NCBI GenBank assembly: GCA_012861695.1
Contig: JAAOOA010000608.1
Span: 82,001 to 146,000, forward strand
DNA from: Trematomus loennbergii
Lineage: Eukaryota; Chordata; Actinopteri; Perciformes; Nototheniidae
DNA length: 64,000 bases
Reading direction: 5' to 3'
A program made the translations under genes and the position numbers. Below, in pieces: positions 21,222-30,289 of the stretch. How positions within the stretch are numbered: the stretch's first letter is position 1; every line of letters begins with the position of its first letter. A model generated the notes under the pieces. It was not told where the DNA came from. It was given only the letters and a program-made list of their open reading frames with translations, and did no database searches.

Positions 21222-24200
21222 AGAGCCGGAGCCAGAGACGGAGCCAGAGCCGGAGCCAGAGACGGAGCCAGAGCCAGAGCCCTCGGCCTCCTTCCGGAGA
21301 CATTTACTCTCCATCTTATTTCTCTTCCTCCACCTCCTCCACCGCCTCCATGCTCCCAGCTTCTCTCTCCTCCTTGTCTTCTCCTCCACCTCCTCAATGC
21401 TCCCAGCCTTCTCTCTCCCCCTTGTCTTCTCCTCCACCTCCTCCATGCTCCCAGCCTTCGCTCTCCTCCTTGTCTTCTCCTCCACCTCCTCCATGCTCCC
21501 AGCCTTCTCTCTCCTCCTTGTCTTCTCCTCCACCTCCTCCATGCTCCCAGCCTTCTCTCTCCTCCTTGTCTTCTCCTCCACCGCCTCCACCGTCAAAGAA
21601 AAGTCGAAAAGGTTCGATTTGCACTATACTATATACCAGTGGTTCCCAAACGGTGTGCCGCGGCACACTGGTGTGCCGTGAGGCAAGTCCGGGTGTGCCG
21701 TGGGATTTTGTGACAACCATACGTTATTATTGCAATATACAACTACACAAAAATAATTATTTTTTAATTTACTATATCAGTACTTTGTATGCACTCATTT
21801 CATAATACAGAGGCAAACTCTTACCTAAAAACAATTCTTTTAATAAAAATCCTCACGGAACCCCATATTTCGCAAGTAACGCAGTTGCAGGTGGGAATTA
21901 TACGACCGTGACACACCGAAGGCTGAAGGACAACATTAAAACAGAGAAACATGCAAGAGGAAAATGGAGCGCTTTCTTGTGGCGAGCAAACCACCAACCA
22001 CCAGTGCAGAGATTGCCGAAAACCCACCACCGAAAGAAAAGAGGAAAAAAAACTGTCAGCAGACAGTATCATGACAGTTACCTGTCTTATGGCTTCAGTT
22101 GGACCGGGGGCAACAATCCTCAACCCGAGTGCGTCGTCTGTCGGGAGAAGTTAGCTAATGCGAACATGGTTCCAAGCAAGCTGAAGAGGCACTTGGAAAC
22201 CAAACATCCCTTCCATGTTCAGAGAAACTTGGCCTACTTCATAAGAGCGCGGGATCTGAACCAGAGGCAGCAAGACCGTTTGTTGGATTGTGTGAAAGTG
22301 TCTGAAAGGCAATGGAGGCTAGTTACATGCTAGCGGAGCTCATTGCAAAGCAGAAGAAACTCACACAATAGCGGAGACACTCATCCTCCCGCTTGCAAAA
22401 AATTGTAGGTGTCATGCTGGGTCCAGATGCCGCAAATGAGCTATCCAAAGTGCCGTCGTCTGATAATACAATCAAAAGAAGAATCGACGACATGTCAGAA
22501 GACATTGAGCAACAATTGACAGAGAAACTGCAGGCGAGCGGCATGAAGAACAACAGGAGGTCACGGCTCTCTGTTGAACAGGACTTGCGAGTAGCCCTCT
22601 CCTCAGTGCCACCAAGGATTAAAAAAATCTGCGCGGCCCGACAGGCACATGTATCTCACTAATTGTAAATCGGCACAAATATTTACAATAGCACATGTTT
22701 CAATGCTGATTGCTGAAATGTTATATTTATAATTTGTAGTTCAGGACCATGACAGTGCAGCTTCCTTGCATTGACAGTTTCTGTGCTGAGTTTCCTTTTT
22801 TATTGTGTGACCTGTCTGGTTTAAATGAGTGTGTTGCTGTGTGAGTGTGATGAAGCCTAATTTCATAAAGTTTCAAATTAATTGAAATATTTCGTTAATA
22901 AATATTTCATGAGTAATATAGTTGTCATTGTCACATTTTATTTGGCATTAGTAAATAATTATGCACATTTACAGATATTTTACATGATATGAGTGATAAC
23001 ACGTGTTATACGGCTATTTGCACAATAGGTGTGCCTTGAGATTTTTTTTGTCCTTTGGTGTGCCTTGGGCCCAAAAGTTTGGGAACCACTGCTATATACT
23101 ATACAATACATTTCTTTAAATTATTGTTTGGAAGACTTATTACCTAATTATTAAAATGGTGTTATTTATTTTAGAATGCAGGAAACACAGGACCCAGAAG
23201 GTGTTCCTCTATGAGAGCATTGTGAAAGAAGGGTTTTTAATGTAAGTGTGTTATAATTTCTTCCTTTTTGTTTTTCTTGTTAAATAACATAAAAACGTAC
23301 AGAACATTATTGGTACCGTCTACAGACCATCAGTGAGATATCTGCACAGAGCCCAAACGATACTAACATATACCGCCTCTGAATCCAGAGATACACAAGT
23401 ATCCACTATCGTACAAGTATGGAGCGGTGAGGTTCCTCAATCCATCCTCAACACTGCACCTTTTGTTGTCATTGTAAGCATTACAGGACTACGTTTTGCA
23501 TCACCTTATAACCTTGTGTTGTAGGAAACTCCCAGTCTTAAAGAAGCTGCTCCATACTGGTACGATAGTGGATTCTTCTGTATCTCTGGTTTCAGATGCT
23601 GTTGTCTGTTTAGTATTGTTTATGTGTAGAAATCTAACCTTATTGATGGTCTATAAATGGTACAAATAATGTTCTGTAAAGTTGTATCACCTAACTTTGT
23701 AAAGTATCTCTCATTAATATTTCTGTCCATTTCATGTCATGCCTTTCAGCAAAGACAAGAGGAAAATTCGCTGGACACCATGCTCCGAGTGGTAAGTTTT
23801 TCCTTAATGACCATACATGTATGTGGTTGTACTGGAAGCAAAGGGTTTATACACTGATACAGTAGGCTCCTCTCAATTGAATACTTTTGTATTGTATGTT
23901 GTTATGTAATTTGTCCTACAGAAGATAGACACAAATCACTAACATATGTATTAGTTATGCTACCCGTATTTGTATATATCCTAAATGTTTGACGTGCTGT
24001 GGGTCTACCACACATGCATCACAACCACAAGTAAGAACTGTACGTTATTATTTTATAATCAAAAATTATTATAGAATTTGTAAGTATATTTCACACACTT
24101 TAATGTTTTTATAGAGTTCGATCTCCTGATTCGTTTAAGAGATTTAATATATTTTACTCTTAATGAAGCACTTAAACATTTAATGACTCTGATCCTCCTT

Positions 24201-24601
24201 TAACGGTAAGATCAGCTGCAGTGAGCAGAGGCTGTGCAGCTGGGGGCGGAGGACTGATGCGCGAGTAGTGTGCTCTCGTGTATCCTACCTTTCGTCTCCT
24301 CTGGAAGCCTCCTCCCTCACCCCTCCTCGACTCCTCCGTTTGCGTTGAAGCGATTGTGACTCTTCAACTTGGCGTGTCTTGATTGATTTCCGGGTCAAGT
24401 CCCGGAGGAGGGGGAGAGAGGAGTCGAAGAGGACATTGAGCTGAACCTAATGTTTCAAATCCTATTTTAAATTGACTTACTTGCCTGATTAAGCATCAGA
24501 AATATATAGCATGACATATTAATAATATTCAACTGTTCTTTATGTGTGTTTGCAGTGGCAAGGACTGGGAGGACACATGGGAGCCTGCCCAAAAACTATA
24601 G
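18981..24601 (+). CDS. Unnamed multi-exon gene: CxxC zinc-ribbon-like start, low-complexity middle, chromodomain-like end
   Basis: Six exons on the + strand join with compatible phases: 18981-19183, 19362-19473, 20709-21611, 23175-23241, 23750-23791 and 24556-24601. The predicted product is about 450 residues. Its order is CPSC (residues 9-12) with a second CxxC one frameshift later, a basic [14 protein letters not shown] segment, [15 protein letters not shown], a Glu/Arg/Thr then Ser/Pro low-complexity region, and a C-terminal module [10 protein letters not shown]...[20 protein letters not shown]. The last part has the beta-strand and WExxWEP features of chromodomains, suggesting chromatin or peptide binding in the nucleus (inference). 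The stop is TAG at 24599-24601. I do not recognise a named orthologue. The frame is interrupted at about 19047 and in the repeat exon by one-base losses like those in VWA8. A transposon-derived or expanded-family origin is possible. Confidence 0.7.
19362..19473 (+). CDS. Chromo-like gene, exon 2
   Basis: 112 nt between ttcttgcag and gtaagat, phase 0 in and phase 1 out. It reads [19 protein letters not shown], then [18 protein letters not shown], with no stop. Confidence 0.7.
20709..21611 (+). CDS. Chromo-like gene, exon 3 (low-complexity, two minisatellites)
   Basis: The acceptor is acatttgcag, and phase 1 entry completes an ATG codon. It starts [19 protein letters not shown], then the repeat region 20765-21290 encodes either Glu-Pro-Glu-Thr or Arg-Ser-Gln-type repeats depending on frame. 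From about 21290 a Ser/Pro-rich part contains about five 16-residue repeats of [16 protein letters not shown] type, ending KKSRK before the donor at 21612. One base appears lost near 20877, which switches frame inside the repeats. Confidence 0.6.
20765..21290 (+). repeat. Hexamer-based minisatellite (gagcca/gagaca/gagcgg)
   Basis: Variants of the hexamers gagcca, gagaca, gagacg, gagcga and gagcgg form higher-order units of about 24-60 bases; 21160-21250 is a pure gagccg run. Because unit length is a multiple of three, all three + frames and two - frames stay open, which explains the many overlapping open frames. Confidence 0.9.
21345..21590 (+). repeat. 48-bp tandem repeat in exon 3
   Basis: About five units containing 'ttgtcttctcctccacctcc' then 'tccatgctcccagcctt' and 'ctctcctc'. 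Each is 48 nt, so it adds 16 residues without shifting frame. Confidence 0.9.
21637..23091 (+). mobile_element. Charlie-type hAT DNA transposon (internally deleted)
   Basis: Ends 'cagtggttcccaaac' and 'gtttgggaaccactg' are inverted, and a perfect 8-bp target duplication ctatatac flanks the element (21629-21636 and 23092-23099). It is inserted in intron 3 of the chromo-like gene, 26 bases after the donor. It keeps the BED zinc finger and the C-terminal end of a ZBED/Charlie transposase. Confidence 0.9.
21908..22662 (+). pseudogene. ZBED/Charlie-like transposase remnant
   Basis: The 21908-22333 frame contains a BED-type finger ([21 protein letters not shown], then LETKHP, giving CxxC...HxxxxH) after YLSYGFSW. 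Then comes a segment with [13 protein letters not shown] in another frame. Then 22393-22662 contains [19 protein letters not shown], a start-of-catalytic-domain block, and a tail with [17 protein letters not shown]. The long RNase H-like core between them is deleted. It is a domestication-type protein family, but here it is clearly broken. Confidence 0.8.
23175..23241 (+). CDS. Chromo-like gene, exon 4
   Basis: 67 nt between ttattttag and gtaagt, phase 1 in and phase 2 out. It reads [19 protein letters not shown] then GFL. Hydrophobic-aromatic VFLYESIV corresponds to the first strand of a chromodomain. Confidence 0.75.
23750..23791 (+). CDS. Chromo-like gene, exon 5
   Basis: 42-nt micro-exon between gcctttcag and gtaagt. 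It reads [13 protein letters not shown] and continues in phase with exons 4 and 6. KIRW is the second chromodomain strand. Confidence 0.75.
24220..24440. repeat. MITE-like segment with 'ctcctcgactcctc' motif
   Basis: The GC-rich segment inside intron 5 of the chromo-like gene shares 'cctcctcgactcctc' and related purine/pyrimidine inverted blocks with four segments at 30290-32220. It begins near 'gctctcgtgtatcct' and ends with the inverse 'gaggagtcgaagag'. Confidence 0.5.
24556..24601 (+). CDS. Chromo-like gene, last coding exon
   Basis: The acceptor is tgtgtttgcag, and phase 2 entry completes a Cys codon. It reads [14 protein letters not shown] and stops at TAG. The WEDTWEP block is the conserved chromodomain C-terminal strand and helix start. 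A (CA)n tract begins 16 bases after the stop. Confidence 0.8.
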
Positions 24602-24617
24602 CAGCTCAACATAATAA

Positions 24618-24644
24618 CACACACACACACACAGACACAGACAC

Positions 24645-24720
<76 letters not shown>

Positions 24721-24905
24721 CACACACACACACACACCACACACACACCACACACACACACACACACACAACACACACACAACATACACACAGACACACA
24801 CACATACACATACACACAGACACAGACACACACATACACAGACACACACACACACACCACACACAGACACACAGACACACACACATACACATACACACAG
24901 ACACA
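24618..24905. repeat. (CA)n microsatellite, interrupted
   Basis: Almost 290 bases of CA with caga/cata variants and several single-base dropouts (caac, ccac). Long cysteine/valine or threonine/histidine frames across it are not genes. Confidence 0.95.
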
Positions 24906-25634
24906 TATATCAATATTTAAGGGTTTCTGGTCCATGATATGTCAAAATCTATCAGTGAAAATACAAATAGTCCAAAAAGATTTGAACTTTATTCTTGAAA
25001 AACACACTTCTTACCCGGCAACAGCAAAATAATTTGATGGATCAATAGAGATTTCACGAAGAAAGATTATTTGAAAGAATCTCAACATTTCTAGTTTCAT
25101 GTCTTTTAATCATAGCCATCGAGCATAACAATTGCAGAAAAAAAAATAGTGTGTTGTAGAAAAACATCCCTAAAACTTCAATTTTTAGCAATTATGTTTA
25201 TAAGTAACGTCATTTTCTGTTGTGTTTTGGTCCTGATGCATAAAAAAAAACATAGATACAAAAATATATATGTATATATCATCCGAAAGGCTAAATCTGA
25301 CATTTTAAAACAACTCTTTCTTACCCGGCAATGTCTGTGTCTGGATGACATGAAAGAAAGTAAAGCATCTGAAAACATATATTTAAAAAAAGTAATGTAG
25401 TCAAGTCAAGTTATTAAAACTGCATTGTTCATCGAAACAGTGTTAAAATCACAAACTCTCCATTTAGAGTTTGATTCTTTAAGAAACTCAATTCATTACA
25501 AATGAATGAATATTTTACCAAGTTATAAAGTTTTGCATACATAAACGTGTATCTTACAGTTCCTTTGTGAGAGAATTACGCACAAATCTGTCATATCAAA
25601 ACATTCTATTGCAGTATTTTATCTGTTTTATGTG

Positions 25635-25682
<48 letters not shown>

Positions 25683-26439
25683 CACTGTTGGAGGAGCCTG
25701 TGACCTATGTTTTTCATTGACATATCTACACTGTAGCTAATGGGCATATGCCATAAAGCCTTGAAACTTGAAACTTAAAATTATCAAAAACTGCATTGTC
25801 TCACTGAAACAGCTCTAAAGAAAACCCAATTCCATACAAAGTACTTTATATTCTACCAAGAAACCATATTCCTTACAAAGTACCAGTTGTAAAGTGTTGC
25901 TCATTTCAAAAGTGTATCTAAAAAGTATCTTAGTAACAAAAACAAAAGCAAAAAGCATTAATGTTAACAACGCCTCAAAGGGCGGACTCCTGAGTTCCGT
26001 AATGTCCCCCTAACATGGCACTTGGACCTTTTACATCATCCAGGGCTCAACACCGGTAAATAAACCTCTCTTTATCCGCTCTCCAAGCCTCCAAGGGCCT
26101 TCCGTAATGTCCCCTAATATGACACTTAGACTATTTACATCATCGAGGGAAGCACACCAGTACATCTTCCTTATAGTTAATAAAGTAATTAAACAATAAA
26201 AAGACAAGATCAGGGGGTCATTAAGATCTTTAAATTATTATTACCCACTTCAAAGAGACTTCGTTGTAGTTAATAAAGTAATTAAACATTAGTTCACAAG
26301 CCATAACATTTCAAAAGAATATCCTTAGTTAACAACAACTTCATAGGGGCTTTTAAAGTTGTGTGAAGTCCCTTGTAGTTAGTAAAGTAATTAAACATTA
26401 GTTCACAAGCCATACAACTTAGAGAACATCCTTAGTTAA
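24906..26439 (-). mobile_element. Tail region of the large degraded element, copy A
   Basis: AT-rich DNA homologous to 60350-61330 (shared: 'actctccatttagagtttga', 'aaactcaattcattac', 'gtgacctatgtttttcattg', 'aacaacgcctcaaa', 'gcacaccagta.atcttcctt') and in its first 450 bases to 43930-44400. It contains a (TA)n tract at 25640-25677. No gene is visible. It is separated from its head part (27890-28490) by the AAAGG-ended element. Confidence 0.7.
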
Positions 26440-27890
26440 AGGGCCCATGTCATGCTTTTCCGGTTATTACCCGTCCCCTTGTGTGTTATGAAGGTTTTTA
26501 TGCATGTAAACGGTGTGCAGAGTTAAAACCCTCAAAGTACACCCTGTAGCGAGTAAAACTCTAACACAGAAAATACCTCCCAAAACGCCTCGTTGGAGAT
26601 ACGTCACCAGAGTTGGGTGTAACGCGTTACTTTGTAACTTACTTTGTAACGCGTTACTGTAATAATATTACTTTGTCGGTAACGGAGTAGTGTAACGCGT
26701 TACTTTTATAATTCGGTAATCACACTACAGTTACTAACATTGCCCGACACGCGTTACTTCGTTACTTTTATAAAATCAGTCATAATCACACTGACAGACA
26801 AGAGGGGTTTTCCGCCGCAGGTTTATATGTACGTAATCTGCGCGACTTGCACGTCCACATCTCCACGTGCAGTGCTGCATAACATGGCAGAGTCAGCGAT
26901 AACTTTCGAGGGGTGAGGTATGCCCATTATTTTGAGTTCGTCCGAAGAATAGACAGGAATGTGACGGTGAGGTGCAAACTTTGTCCAGGCTGTTATCCAC
27001 TGCTGCAAACACCACGTCAAACCTCAACAACACCTGCAAAGAACACATGCTAAGGTGAAGCTAATAGCTAAGGACCCCCGACCCAGAGTGAGGATGTTGT
27101 GAGTGCGCCGCCGCCGACTCCGAAGCAGCACAAATTAGAATTTGGAGGACCGGTAACCAAAGCAGAGATGGACAGGCTTGTAGCATCCTTCATAGTATAG
27201 GTAATGTTGCCCATTTGCACAGTGGAATCACCATCGCATCATTCAGAGATATACTGCGCAAAATACGATAGCAGGAGACAGAGGACAGCCATGGTCAGAG
27301 CTATCTGGATCAGTCCTTATGCGACAATGGAAACTGAACTAAAGAGAACATTTGAAACTTTAGCAGTCTGCGTGATCTGCCTGTAGGGAGGGGCGGGCCG
27401 GCCCTGCGAGTAAAGTAATGAGTAAAGTAACGAGTTCTTTATGTAGAGAGTAACGAAGTAGTGTAATATATAACTTTTTTTAAAGTAATATGTAAATGTA
27501 ATATATTACTTTTTTTTAGTAACGACCCCATCTTGTACGTCACTGCCCATTTGAGTCTTCCATTTCGTTCCGGGTACCGCATGATGTCATGCGGTCCCGG
27601 AACGAAATGGACCAATCCCAAAGAGCTATGGCCACACACCCAGCGGCGCTGGCCGCACCCTCTGCCAGCCTAACATTTACTGTTGGAAGCTCTGGTTCAG
27701 TTCACAATCGATCCAGTCATGCCAATGCCAAGGACCTGTTTCTGAATGTGAGGAGAAATCTGAGCTGTTTGTCCTACCGACGGAAGAACCACGACGAAGG
27801 CAGTGGTTGAAATGTCTTTTTAACACTGTTCCTTCAGAGGTTTCGAAGAACGTTACTGTGTGCGCGGCATTTCACAGACGAAAGCTTCCA
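26440..27890 (+). mobile_element. AAAGG-ended DNA transposon copy 2, containing a nested hAT
   Basis: The left end 'aaagggcccatgtcatgc' lies at about 26439. The body shares 'taaaactctaacacagaaa' and 'cgcctcgttgg' with 2421-2500. The hAT element 26608-27535 is inserted inside it. The right side (27600-27890) encodes a THAP-like fragment: SLTFTVGSSGSVHN near 27680, then SEVSKNVTV and, after a frame change, CARHFTDESFQNIAQ, the C..H end of a THAP-like domain. The right terminus is missing. Confidence 0.6.
26608..27535 (+). mobile_element. hAT-type transposon with BED-finger remnant, copy 1
   Basis: The left end is 'cagagttgggtgtaacgcg', and the right end is the inverse of 'caagatggggtcgttact'. 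A perfect 8-bp target duplication tacgtcac lies at 26600-26607 and 27536-27543. At 26910-27060 broken + frames give VRRIDRNVTVRC..C and TTSNLNKHLQRTHAK-like peptides, a BED zinc finger. 928 bases, internally deleted and non-autonomous. Confidence 0.9.
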
Positions 27891-28490
27891 AAATATTGCC
27901 CAGAGAGGACAATAAAAGTTTAGGTGACTTGGTGAGTGGAAATGACTGGCTTTTATCTAGTTTGCACGGATTTCTTTTTTACCTAACTCCACCCCCACCT
28001 CTATCTTCTGACATCACAGCAAAAGGAAGGGGGTGACAGAAGAGGTGAGAGGGGACGGGGTGGGAGGAGGACGGGGTGCGACAGTCTCACACAACTTCAA
28101 AGAGACTGCCTTAATTAACACTAGTTACAAAGACTGATCAAAGGACAGACTTCAGAGGCTAATTAGATTGACATCAAAGGCTTATAACACGCCGGTGTGA
28201 TATCACACCGGCATGTCATAACACCTCAACCCTCACATCAAAGGACAGACATCAAAGGGCTAATTAGATTGACATCAAAGGCTTATAACATGTGATATCC
28301 TTTGATGTTAGGGGGGTGAGGTGTTGTAACATGCCGGTGTGATATCGCACCGGCCTGTGATATCACACCTACACGCGTAACACCTCGAACAAAAGGGGGC
28401 ATTAGCATATCAAAGGAGGTCATTAGCATAAGTAGTGGGGGATGTGACCTGTCACTTTTTATGCATACTAATGTGACGAAAGGGGCATTT
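27891..28490 (-). mobile_element. Head region of the large degraded element, copy A (ORF deleted)
   Basis: Homologous in inverted orientation to 55238-55985. From right to left it has the palindrome array (28190-28370), the pyrimidine-rich block and the 'tgacatcac' block, then 'aagtcacctaaac'. It then joins directly to 'ttttattgtcctctc', the sequence that in copy B lies after the ORF. The ORF and one flanking repeat are therefore missing. Confidence 0.75.
28191..28212. promoter_or_regulatory. Perfect 22-bp palindrome around ggtgtgatatcacacc
   Basis: A perfect palindrome centred on GATATC, with arms extended to gccggtgtga on each side. Related copies follow at about 28336-28355 (one mismatch) and 28360-28375. 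Its location upstream of where the ORF should start makes a protein-binding or replication role possible (inference). Confidence 0.6.
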
Positions 28491-28496
28491 GTATAA

Positions 28497-28593
28497 CTAC
28501 TTATGTTGTGTAATATATCACAATAAACAGCATATTCACAGAAATGTTACTAAAGTACAGAGGTTAGAATTCTTTATATTAATTATCCACAAT
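28497..28593 (-). repeat. Left half of duplicated start-exon repeat
   Basis: Continues at 29586-29700 beyond the hAT insertion. Matches 3345-3440. Confidence 0.7.
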
Positions 28594-29577
28594 CAGAGAT
28601 GGGGTCGTTACTCAAAATAGTAATATATTACATATTACTTATTCTTTAAAAAAAGTAATATATTACTTTACTTCGTTACTCTCTACATAAAGTAACTTGT
28701 TACTTTACTCGTTTCTTTACATTACTTTTGCGTTACTCAGCAACAGCCTATAGCCAAAACTTAAAACGTCGCCTACATGTGCACACATAACAATTACTAT
28801 TGCAATAAGGAAGACATAACAAAAGTTAATAATGGTGAAAATTCTAGTTTTTGCTGCTTGTTCGGAGTCGGCACTCACTCAACATCATCACTGTGGGTTC
28901 GGGGTCTTTAGCTACTAGCTTCGTGTTAGCATGTTGCCTCTGCAGGTGCTTGGAGAGGTTTGATGTTGTTGTGTTTGCAGCAGAGCACCTTACCGTCACA
29001 TTCCTGTCCTTTCTTCTGACACATTTAAAATAATGGCATACCTCCACCCCTCGAAAGTTATAGCTGATGTCTCTGTCTCAGTCTGCAGCTCAACCCCTGT
29101 GACAGCTGCATGTGGACAAGTCGCGCAAATGTACGGAAATATAACCTGCGGTGGAAATCCCTCTAGTGACTTGAAATATTTTAATGTTAAAAGTTAGACC
29201 TATAACATTTACAAATCTTATCTACCCCTGGAACTAGCTAAACTAGTTATACATGTTTATTATTTACTGTCGTGTCGGGTCACTCATTCACTGGATCAGT
29301 GATCATGAGACACAGACGGGCTGTCAGGAGAGAGAGAGAGGGAGAGGCTCCGTTTATTAAACCCGCCGTGTTATTATCCAAAGTTACTGTAAACTTCTGA
29401 ATAATTACTAACTACTAGTCTAGTCTGTCAAAGGGAAATCTAGTAATTTTTTACTAATGCAATGTTAGTAACTATAGTGTGATTACTGAATTTATAACAG
29501 TAGCGCGTTTCATTACTCCGTTACCGACAAATGTAATATTATTACAGTAACGCGTTACTTTGTTACACCCAACTCTG
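28594..29577 (-). mobile_element. hAT-type transposon with BED-finger remnant, copy 2
   Basis: Ends 'cagagatggggtcgttact' and the inverse of 'cagagttgggtgtaac'. The 8-bp target duplication tccacaat/tcctcaat (one mismatch) is at 28586-28593 and 29578-29585. The minus-strand open frame 28844-29047 contains a BED finger (C..C missing one Cys; KHLQRQHAN). The empty site is preserved at about 3425-3435. Confidence 0.9.
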
Positions 29578-29585
29578 TCCTCAAT

Positions 29586-29700
29586 AATACATTCTGAACT
29601 CACCTGTTGATGCTGTCGCCATAATGTCACTGCAGGAACAAATCTATTTCAACTGGAAACCAAATGCTCGGTTAAAGAACCTAGGGAGAGTTTGAAAATA
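29586..29700 (-). repeat. Right half of duplicated start-exon repeat
   Basis: Carries the minus-strand ATG-MATAST-gtgagt arrangement identical to 3450-3468. The downstream exon is absent in this copy. Confidence 0.65.
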
Positions 29701-30289
29701 ATGTTTGGTGTTAATAAAACAAAACATGCTCTTAACAATTTTTGTTTTAGAGCCAATTTTATTTTTAGAATATTGTGAAACATGACTTTGTCTAAACTAC
29801 TCTATGTTTATATAAACTGTATATAAGTGAAAAGAAGTTTGGTATAATCATTAGGTTTGACGATGAGTTTGCTTTTAAAAATAAATCATCTACCAATCTA
29901 TGTTTTAGTTTCGTATTCATAGCTATAGTGGGATGTTATTGGTACAAAGTGAATGTGTTTACGAGTGGCGTACCGTGGGCTTTAGACAGTTTAGACAGGG
30001 CCTTCAGTAAACAATAGAAAGCACATACAGTACACACTCTTTACACGTCTCTGTTCCAGCCAACGCAGCCATAATCGAGTAATGCGCACATGATGCCAAA
30101 CAGTCTCTCACAATACGACAGCTGATCAACAATCACAACAGTAAGCTAGATAAGGCTGGTTAAATGCAGACAAAATGGTCCAACATTGATCATGAAGTAA
30201 TCTATTATTAAACTTATGTCATTGTGCACTCTCACGTCGCTCTAGTAATGTACTCACCCGTCACTTGTAAATAAAGTCCATGCATCTAC
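29701..30289. other. No gene recognised
   Basis: AT-rich. The segment 'gagtggcgtaccgtgggc' near 29964 may be an element end, but no partner was found. Confidence 0.3.

Noticed and set aside
20619..21805. Overlapping open frames of 200-365 codons on both strands
   Set aside because: All arise from hexamer and 48-bp repeats whose lengths are multiples of three. Only the + frame joined by splice sites at 20709 and 21611 is supported.
24529..24935. Several 100-160-codon frames rich in Cys/Val or Thr/His
   Set aside because: Pure products of the (CA)n tract; the same applies to frames at 37575-37834, 40860-41236, 41873-42179, 43301-43649 and 63106-63441.
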